Shown here piece by piece: positions 58,224-64,000 of a stretch of 64,000 bases of DNA. The DNA lies in NCBI RefSeq assembly GCF_001691415.1, contig NZ_LRRR01000002.1:372001-436000 (forward strand), read 5' to 3'. Numbering within the stretch: position 1 is the stretch's first letter; the number at the start of each line of letters is the position of its first letter. A program made the translations under genes and the position numbers. The stretch is from Pararhodobacter sp. CCB-MM2. Its GTDB lineage: Bacteria > Pseudomonadota > Alphaproteobacteria > Rhodobacterales > Rhodobacteraceae. Under the pieces are notes generated by a model that worked only from the letters and a program-made list of their open reading frames with translations, was not told where the DNA came from and searched no databases.

Positions 58224-61063
58224 CCGACCGTCTGGGTTCCGGCTGGGGCAGCCGCATCGACCGCAGCCGCCGCTTCGACTTCCGCTTCGAGGGCCGCGCC
58301 ATTGCCGCCCATCCCGGCGACACGCTGGCGAGCGCGCTGGCGGCGCAGGGCGAATGGGTGCTGTCGCGTTCGTTCAAATATCATCGCCCGCGCGGCGTGA
58401 TGACGATGGCGGGGCAGGATGCCAATACGCTGGTGCAGGTGGGCGACGAGCCCAATGTCCGCGCCGATCTGCGCCCCGCCGCCGAGGGGCTGGAGGTCTC
58501 GCCGGTCAATGTTCTGGGCAGCCTCAAGCGCGATTCGGGCCGGATCATCGACCATCTCGGGCGCTTCCTGCCGGTCGGCTTCTATTACCGCACCTTCTTC
58601 GGCCCGACCCGCGGCTCGTGGGAAAAGCTGTGGGAGCCGATCATCCGCCGCTCGGCTGGTCTTGGGGTGGTAAGCCTCGATCCGACGCCGCGGACCTATC
58701 ACAAGGCGACCCGCCATTGCGACGTGATGGTGGTCGGGGCCGGGCCCTCGGGTCTGTCGGCGGCGCTGGCGGCCTCGGCCAAAGGCGCGCAGGTGATGCT
58801 GGTCGAACGCGAGCCGGAACTCGGCGGCGCGCTGACCTATGCACGTTTCGACATCGACCGCACGGAGGCCGAGGCCCAGCTTCAAGATCTGCGCGCCCGC
58901 GTGCTGGCCGATCCGAACATCGAGTGCCTGCTCGGTGCCACCTGCAACGGTCGGTTCGAGGACAATTGGCTGCCGATCCTGCAGGGTGACACGCTGATCC
59001 GCGTCCGTGCGCGGGATCTGGTGATCGCCACCGGCGCGCATGAGCAGCCGGCGATCTTCCGCAACAACGACCTGCCGGGGGTGATGCTGTCCTCGGCCGC
59101 CCAACGTCTGATGCGCCATTATGCCGTGCGCCCCGGCCGCCGCGCCGTGGTTTTGGCCGCGCATCGGGATGGCTACCTGACCGCCTTCGACCTGCAGGAC
59201 GCGGGCGTCGAAGTCGCATTGATCGTCGATCCCGAGGGGCGCGATGGCGACGGCTTCAACGCCGAATGCCAGCGCCGCCGCATTCCGGTCCTGCGGGGCG
59301 CCACGATCGAGAGCGCCCGGGGCGGGCTGCATGTCGACAGGGTGACGATCCGCGAGGGTTCGGGCACGATTCGGCACGAGGCCTGCGATCTGGTCGCGGT
59401 GGCGGGCGGCTATACGCCGGGCTACCAGCTGGCGCTGCATGCCGGGGCGAAACTGACCTCGGATGCCGAGGGTCTGACCTTTGCCCTGACCGGCCTTCCC
59501 GCGCATGTGCATGTCTGCGGGGCGGCGCAGGGTCTCAGCAATCTTTCCGCGGTGATCGACAGCGGCGCGCAGGCGGGTCTGCGGGCCGTGACCGGGGCCG
59601 CGGATGAAACCCCCGCCGCCGTGCCCGGCTGGCGGCGCGCGCCCCGGCTGGTGCCGCACAAGCAGGGCCGCGACTTCGTCGATTTCGACGAGGATCTGCA
59701 GGCCAAGGACATCGTCAACGCGGTCGCCGACGGCTACCGCGAGCTGGAGCTGGTCAAACGCTATTCCACCGTCGGCATGGGGCCCTCGCAGGGGCGCCAT
59801 TCGGCGCTGGCGACGGCGCGGCTGGTGGCGGGGCAGACCGGGCGCACCTTGGGCGAGGTTGGCGTCACCACCTCGCGCCCGCCGTTCGGGCCGGAAAAGC
59901 TGGGCCTTCTCGCCGACACCACGCCCGAGCGCGAGCGCCACACGCCCCTGCATGGCGAACATCTGTCCGCCGGCGCCAAGATGCAGCCGGTGGGCGCCTG
60001 GTGGCGGCCGTTCCTCTACCGCGGCAACGAAAGCGTGGCCGAGGGCGTGACCCGCGAGATCCGGCTCGTGCGCGAAGGCGCGGCGATGCTCGATGTCTCG
60101 ACCCTGGGCAAGCTCGACCTGCGCGGGCCGGATGCGGCGGAGTTCCTCGACCGTTTCTACACCATGGCCCATGCCAAACAGCCGGTCGGCCGCGTGCGCT
60201 ATTGTCTCGCGCTCAACGAGATGGGCTCGATCCTCGACGACGGGGTGGCCTATCGCATCGCGCCCGAGCATTTCTACGTCACCGCCACCACCGGCGCGGT
60301 CGAGCGTGTCTTTGCCGAGATGATGCTGAAGAAGACGATCTGGGGCCTGCGCGTCGATATCCAGAACGTCACGCCGACCTTCGGGGCGATCAACGTCACC
60401 GGCCCGCAGACCCGCGCTGTGCTGGAGCGCCTCGCAGGCGATGTCGACCTGTCGCGCGAGGGCTTCGGCTTCCTCGATGGCCGGACCGGTCATCTGGCCG
60501 GGGTGCCGGTGCGGATCATGCGCATCGGTTTCACGGGCGAGCTCAGCTACGAGATCCACGCGCCGCAATCGCAGACCGTCGCACTGTGGCGTGCTTTGCG
60601 CGCGGCCGGGGCCACGCCCTATGGGCTGGAAGCCTCGCGCATCCTGCGGCTGGAGAAGGGGCATATCATCATCGGGCAGGACACCGATGCGCTGACCACG
60701 CCCGATGAGCTTGGCATGAGCTGGGCGTTGTCCGGCAAGAAGCCGTTCTACGTCGGCCGGCAGGCGGTGGCGATGCGCCGCGCGATCGGTCAGGCGCGCA
60801 AGCTGTGCGGTTTCACCCTGCCTGACCGCAGCGATCTGGGCGAATCCGCGCTGGTGATGAAGGGCGGCCAGCCGGTCGGGCATGTCACCTCGTTCGGCTT
60901 CTCGCTGACCTTGGACCGCTGGATCGGCATGGCCTATGCCGCGCCCGAGGATGCGGTGCCGGGCCAGAGCCTGCGCCTGCGTCGTTTCACCGGCGGCGAG
61001 GTCGAGGCCAAGGTGGTCCCGCTGCCGTTCTACGATCCCGAAAACACCCGTCAGGAGCTTTGA
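58220..61063 (+). CDS. soxA: Sarcosine oxidase-like, alpha subunit
   Basis: A 947-aa subunit. Residues 1-100 are the ferredoxin-like domain (FRFEGRAIAAHPGDTLASALAAQGEWVLSRSFKYHRPRG). CDVMVVGAGPSGLSAALAASAKGAQ (about 172-196) binds the dinucleotide; a second nucleotide domain holds FRNNDLPGVMLSSAAQRL. From about 580 to the end is a GcvT-like folate domain (VGAWWRPFLYRGNESVAEGVTREIRLVREGAAMLDVSTLGKLDLRG). It passes the C1 unit to tetrahydrofolate and electrons to oxygen. Start ATG 58220 overlaps soxD; soxG begins directly at the next base after the stop. Confidence 0.93.
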   Translation: MTDRLGSGWGSRIDRSRRFDFRFEGRAIAAHPGDTLASALAAQGEWVLSRSFKYHRPRGVMTMAGQDANTLVQVGDEPNVRADLRPAAEGLEVSPVNVLGSLKRDSGRIIDHLGRFLPVGFYYRTFFGPTRGSWEKLWEPIIRRSAGLGVVSLDPTPRTYHKATRHCDVMVVGAGPSGLSAALAASAKGAQVMLVEREPELGGALTYARFDIDRTEAEAQLQDLRARVLADPNIECLLGATCNGRFEDNWLPILQGDTLIRVRARDLVIATGAHEQPAIFRNNDLPGVMLSSAAQRLMRHYAVRPGRRAVVLAAHRDGYLTAFDLQDAGVEVALIVDPEGRDGDGFNAECQRRRIPVLRGATIESARGGLHVDRVTIREGSGTIRHEACDLVAVAGGYTPGYQLALHAGAKLTSDAEGLTFALTGLPAHVHVCGAAQGLSNLSAVIDSGAQAGLRAVTGAADETPAAVPGWRRAPRLVPHKQGRDFVDFDEDLQAKDIVNAVADGYRELELVKRYSTVGMGPSQGRHSALATARLVAGQTGRTLGEVGVTTSRPPFGPEKLGLLADTTPERERHTPLHGEHLSAGAKMQPVGAWWRPFLYRGNESVAEGVTREIRLVREGAAMLDVSTLGKLDLRGPDAAEFLDRFYTMAHAKQPVGRVRYCLALNEMGSILDDGVAYRIAPEHFYVTATTGAVERVFAEMMLKKTIWGLRVDIQNVTPTFGAINVTGPQTRAVLERLAGDVDLSREGFGFLDGRTGHLAGVPVRIMRIGFTGELSYEIHAPQSQTVALWRALRAAGATPYGLEASRILRLEKGHIIIGQDTDALTTPDELGMSWALSGKKPFYVGRQAVAMRRAIGQARKLCGFTLPDRSDLGESALVMKGGQPVGHVTSFGFSLTLDRWIGMAYAAPEDAVPGQSLRLRRFTGGEVEAKVVPLPFYDPENTRQEL

Positions 61064-61669
61064 ATGTCCGCTGCTCTCGCATCCCTTCCCGTCGCGGCGG
61101 CGCGTCACTGGCCGCTGGCGTTTCTGCCTCTGATCGATCCGGCCACGCCCGGCGACCTGTTTCTGGACCTGTCCGCGCAGCCCCGTTTCGGTCTGCGCGG
61201 GCCGGGCACCGGGGATTGGCTGACCGCCCGCGGCCTCGCGCTGCCCGAGGTCAACCGGACCACCACCACGCAGGGCCTGCGCATCGCCCGGCTGGGTAGC
61301 GACGAGGTGCTGGTGTTGCCGGCGACCAGCGACGCGACGCCCCTCGCCAACCTGCGCCGCGACTGGGCGCAGGCCGAGTGCGCGAAGGGCTTCGACGCCT
61401 GGCGCGATGAAGGTTGGGCCTGGCTGCGCGTCACCGGGCTGGAGGCTGTGCTGCCGCTGCTGACGGCGGCCGACACCCGCGACGCGGCCTTCCCGGCGGA
61501 CGGCGTGTTGCAGACTCGGGCGCTCCATATGGACGTGGTGATGCTGCGCGACGGGGCCTCGGTGGATCTGTTCTTCGACGTGGCCTCGTCCCATTATGCT
61601 GCCGACTTTCTGGCCGCGGTCCTGCCCGGCCACAGACAGGGGCGGGTCTCGGCCGGCCGGGAGGAGTGA
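61064..61669 (+). CDS. soxG: Sarcosine oxidase-like, gamma subunit
   Basis: A 201-aa subunit related to the folate-binding GcvT/YgfZ fold. RFGLRGPGTGDWLTARGLALPEVNRTTTTQGLRIARLGSDEVLVL and DEGWAWLRVTGLEAVLPLLTAADTRDAAF are typical of SoxG. The order B-D-A-G equals that of known sarcosine oxidase operons. The aspartate-dehydrogenase-like gene follows after 1 nt. Confidence 0.9.
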   Translation: MSAALASLPVAAARHWPLAFLPLIDPATPGDLFLDLSAQPRFGLRGPGTGDWLTARGLALPEVNRTTTTQGLRIARLGSDEVLVLPATSDATPLANLRRDWAQAECAKGFDAWRDEGWAWLRVTGLEAVLPLLTAADTRDAAFPADGVLQTRALHMDVVMLRDGASVDLFFDVASSHYAADFLAAVLPGHRQGRVSAGREE

Positions 61670-61670
61670 C

Positions 61671-62441
61671 ATGAATACCATGAAACGCGTCGGCCTGATC
61701 GGGGCCGGGACCATCGGCCGGACCATCCTGAAGGAGCTGCAATCGCTGCCGGGGGTCGAGATCGCCTTCGTTCTGGTCCGCGACCCCTCGGCCCATGCCG
61801 ACCTCGGCCTGCCCGAGGGTTGCGTCATCGCCGACGAGGCCGTGGCGCTGGAGCGTGGCGCGGATCTGGTGGTCGAGGCGGCGATGGCCGACACCGTGCA
61901 GCGTCTCGCGCCGGATTTCCTGCGCCACGGCGATTTCTGCGGCTTCTCCAGCACCGCGCTGGCCGACCGCGCCACCGAAGACGCCGTGCGCGAGGCCGCG
62001 CTGACCCACGGCCGCCGCTTCTATGTCCCGCATGGCGCGGTGCTGGGGCTCGACGGGCTGGGCGACGGGCAGGGCCTGATCGACAGCGTGACGATCACCA
62101 CGACGAAAAGCGGCAAGAGCCTCGGCATCGACCCTGACACCGAAGGCGCGATCTTCGACGGCCCGACCCGTGACGCCTGCCACCGCTTCCCGCGCAATGT
62201 GAACGTCCATGCGGCGATCGCGCTGGCGGGGCTGGGCTTTGACCGCACGATCAGCCGGATCGTCGCGGTGCCCGGACTGGTGGACATGAAACACCGGATC
62301 GAGGTCACGGGGCAGGGGCTTGCCTGGGATCTGGGCATCACCTCGCGATCCTTGGGCGGGGTGACGGGGGCCTATACACCGCGCTCGGCCGCGGGCACCG
62401 TGCGGCGCATTCTCGGCGGGGCAGGGGTGGTGGTCGCCTGA
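61671..62441 (+). CDS. L-aspartate dehydrogenase-like oxidoreductase
   Basis: A 256-aa NAD(P)-binding protein of the NadX/aspartate dehydrogenase (DUF108) family. VGLIGAGTIGRTILKEL binds the dinucleotide; the second domain contains GAVLGLDGL, TTTKSGKSLG and PRNVNVHAAIALAGLGFDRT, which aligns with the NVNVAA-ALAG block of aspartate dehydrogenase. It could deaminate aspartate to iminosuccinate/oxaloacetate, reduce iminosuccinate, or act on another imino acid. GGAGG-type ribosome site precedes the ATG. Tight coupling to soxG indicates a step in the same pathway. Confidence 0.83.
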   Translation: MNTMKRVGLIGAGTIGRTILKELQSLPGVEIAFVLVRDPSAHADLGLPEGCVIADEAVALERGADLVVEAAMADTVQRLAPDFLRHGDFCGFSSTALADRATEDAVREAALTHGRRFYVPHGAVLGLDGLGDGQGLIDSVTITTTKSGKSLGIDPDTEGAIFDGPTRDACHRFPRNVNVHAAIALAGLGFDRTISRIVAVPGLVDMKHRIEVTGQGLAWDLGITSRSLGGVTGAYTPRSAAGTVRRILGGAGVVVA

Positions 62442-62480
62442 GCGCGTCCGCCCCGGAACAGACAACAGACAGGACAGACA

Positions 62481-63695
62481 ATGAGCGTTGAGGACAAGTT
62501 CAAGCGGTTGGCGACGGATCATGCCCCCGGGCAGGAGACCCGTCAGGCGCGCTCGGGTGGCGACTGCAAGATCGGCGACGACTTGCCGGGCACGCCCGTC
62601 GATTTCTCGCATGGGGATGTGGATGCGCACGAGCCCACCCCCGGCTCGCGCGAGGCCTATCTCGATGGCGTCGCACGGGGCGGGTCGCAGGCCTATACCG
62701 AATACCGCGGCGGCGCCGCGCTGCGCGCGCAGGTGGCCGAGCGCCTTGCCGCCTTCACCGGCGCGCCGGTCGACGGTACCGACGGGCTGATCGTCACCCC
62801 CGGTACGCAGGGCGCCCTGTTCCTCGCGCTCGGGGCGCTGGTCGCGGCGGGCGACAGGGTTGCCATCGTGCAGCCCGACTATTTCGCCAACCGCAAGATC
62901 GTCGAGTTCCTCGAGGGGCGGATGATCCCGGTGCAGCTGCGCTACCGCGAGACCGAGACCGGCGCCGGGCTGGATCTGGCCGAGCTGGAGGCCGCCTTCC
63001 GGGACGGGGCGCGGGTGTTCCTGTTCTCGAACCCCAACAACCCCTGCGGCTTGGTCTATTCCGCGGACGAGATCGCCCAGATCGCCGCGCTGGCCGACCG
63101 CTACGGTGCGACGGTGGTGGTGGATCAGCTGTATTCGCGGCTGCTCTACACTGGCTCGACCTATACCCATCTGCGCGCCTCGGGGCTGATGTCGCCCGAC
63201 AACGTCATCACCATCATGGGCCCGTCCAAGACGGAATCGTTGAGCGGCTACCGGCTGGGCGTGGCCTTCGGGGCGCCGGCGGTGATCGCGCGCATGGAGA
63301 AGCTGCAGGCGATCGTCTCCCTGCGCGCTGCGGGCTATTCGCAGGCCGTGCTGGCGACCTGGTTCGCCGAGCCCGAGGGCTGGATGGACGCCCGCATCGC
63401 CGCGCATCAGGCGATCCGCGACGATCTGGTCGCGCGCTTCCGCCGCATCCAAGGCTGCACCCTGCGTGTGCCCGAGGCCGGCAGCTACCTGTTCCCGCAG
63501 CTGCCGGAGCTGACCCTGTCGCCGCTCGATTTCATCCGCGCCCTGCGCGAACAGGCGGGTGTGACCGTGACGCCGGGCACCGAATTCAGCCCGCATGAAG
63601 ACCGGGGAATCCGCCTCAACTTCTCGCAGGATCATGCTGCGGCGGTCGCGGCGGTCGAGCGGATTGCCGCAATGGTCGACCGCTACCGCGCTTGA
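62481..63695 (+). CDS. Class I/II aminotransferase
   Basis: A 404-aa fold-type I PLP enzyme. GTQGALFLALGALVAAGD is the phosphate-contact region, FLFSNPNNPCGLVYS the aspartate-aminotransferase-type Asn motif, VVVDQLYSRLLY the Asp that binds the PLP ring nitrogen, and GPSKTESLSGYRLGVAF holds the PLP Lys near residue 250. The final Arg that binds substrate carboxylate lies in GIRLNFSQ. It is the last gene before a terminator. Its amino donor is unknown; glycine/glyoxylate or aspartate/oxaloacetate exchange would suit the neighbouring enzymes. Confidence 0.9.
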   Translation: MSVEDKFKRLATDHAPGQETRQARSGGDCKIGDDLPGTPVDFSHGDVDAHEPTPGSREAYLDGVARGGSQAYTEYRGGAALRAQVAERLAAFTGAPVDGTDGLIVTPGTQGALFLALGALVAAGDRVAIVQPDYFANRKIVEFLEGRMIPVQLRYRETETGAGLDLAELEAAFRDGARVFLFSNPNNPCGLVYSADEIAQIAALADRYGATVVVDQLYSRLLYTGSTYTHLRASGLMSPDNVITIMGPSKTESLSGYRLGVAFGAPAVIARMEKLQAIVSLRAAGYSQAVLATWFAEPEGWMDARIAAHQAIRDDLVARFRRIQGCTLRVPEAGSYLFPQLPELTLSPLDFIRALREQAGVTVTPGTEFSPHEDRGIRLNFSQDHAAAVAAVERIAAMVDRYRA

Positions 63696-63718
63696 TCTGG
63701 TTGATTGTGACGTAACAC

Positions 63719-63746
63719 GCCCCCGCCGAAGATGTTCGGAGGGGGC
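63719..63746 (+). terminator. Terminator after the aminotransferase gene
   Basis: GCCCCCGCCGAA, loop GATG, TTCGGAGGGGGC: 11 of 12 bp pair. It is followed by ATTCTATTCTT. It lies 24 nt past the stop and ends the sox-aminotransferase operon; it may also serve the convergent gene at 63803. Confidence 0.8.
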
Positions 63747-63802
63747 ATTCTATTCTTGTGCCGTCGATTGCTGAACCGGCGCAAAATAGATTTTCCGCCA
63801 AC

Positions 63803-64000
63803 TCAAGCAAGAAGCGCTTTGAGGTGCGAATTCAGAAACCGATCCTCGGGATCGAAACGTCGGCGCACTGCCTCGAACCTTGCGGCGTCGGGATAGGCGC
63901 GACGGAAGCTCTCGGGCGTGAGAAAGTGCAACTTGCCCCAGTGCGGACGGGCGTCGAACTCTGCCAGCAGGGTATCGACGGCACGCAGGAAGGGCTCATA
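63803..64000 (-). CDS. Sugar-1,4-lactone oxidase family protein (C-terminal fragment)
   Basis: The last 65 codons of a minus-strand gene that enters from the right edge. The peptide YEPFLRAVDTLLAEFDARPHWGKLHFL, then ESFRRAYPDAARFEAVRRRFDPEDRFLNSHL, matches the C-terminus of D-arabinono-1,4-lactone/L-gulonolactone oxidases (ALO domain), where HWGK is conserved near the flavin. The FAD-binding N-terminal domain lies outside the window. It converges on the aminotransferase gene. Confidence 0.8.
   Translation of the reverse strand, partial: YEPFLRAVDTLLAEFDARPHWGKLHFLTPESFRRAYPDAARFEAVRRRFDPEDRFLNSHLKALLA

Noticed and set aside
58175-61975. A 1266-codon open frame on the minus strand
   Set aside because: It is antisense to the clearly conserved soxA, soxG and dehydrogenase genes; its composition (His, Arg, Gln-rich) is that of a GC-rich shadow frame.
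1-64000. CRISPR arrays, tRNA or rRNA genes and insertion sequences
   Set aside because: No regularly spaced repeats, cloverleaf-like or rRNA sequence, and no transposase reading frame were recognised by eye on either strand; a tool-based scan was not possible.

Overview
The window is GC-rich alphaproteobacterial DNA, most likely from a member of the Rhodobacteraceae (Paracoccus, Roseobacter or Salipiger relatives). A complete repABC replication and partition cassette lies near 31.1-34.7 kb, with two parS-type palindromes, a candidate counter-transcribed RNA, a tyrosine recombinase with a dif-like inverted repeat, and a ccdAB toxin-antitoxin pair. The 64 kb therefore very probably belong to a large plasmid or chromid whose cargo is transport and catabolism of organic nitrogen compounds. 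I saw no rRNA, tRNA, CRISPR array or intact insertion sequence.

Layout. 0-3.8 kb: a peptide/nickel-type ABC importer on the minus strand, entering the window in its ATPase gene. 4.4-6.6 kb: a membrane hybrid histidine kinase. 6.8-10.1 kb: a ProX-ProW-ProV betaine-type importer. 10.4-12.7 kb: a NUDIX hydrolase and an MsbA-like exporter. 12.7-20.5 kb: a siderophore uptake unit made of an AraC regulator, TonB receptor, siderophore-interacting protein, two FecCD permeases, an ATPase and a binding protein. 20.5-23.4 kb: an Lrp regulator, a diaminopropionate ammonia-lyase and an M20 amidohydrolase. 23.4-31.0 kb: a TRAP transporter plus indolepyruvate ferredoxin oxidoreductase operon with a divergent LysR gene. 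31.0-37.0 kb: plasmid maintenance. 37.2-39.0 kb: a CPA1 antiporter.

39.0-46.2 kb: a quaternary-amine locus. A TetR gene and a minus-strand operon (a betaine epimerase closely resembling HpbD, two SDR dehydrogenases of which one is frameshifted, a DapA-family lyase and an FAD amine oxidase) diverge from a non-pyrrolysine MttB-family methyltransferase, with a 27-bp inverted repeat between them. 46.2-47.1 kb: a non-coding patch with a degraded ParB-like gene, probably an old plasmid junction.

47.1-63.7 kb: a large plus-strand catabolic block of ATP-dependent hydantoinase/oxoprolinase HyuA-HyuB, a second TRAP transporter, a threonine/hydroxyaspartate-type dehydratase and a GntR regulator, then (after a minus-strand LysR gene) a four-subunit sarcosine-oxidase-like enzyme, an aspartate-dehydrogenase-like protein and an aminotransferase. 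The last 200 bases hold the end of a sugar-lactone oxidase gene.

The genes suggest uptake of betaines, N-methylated amino acids or cyclic amides, with stepwise demethylation, ring opening, oxidative demethylation to a folate-bound C1 unit, and deamination to central metabolites. The exact substrates of the two right-hand loci cannot be read from sequence; their combination is the most interesting content here.
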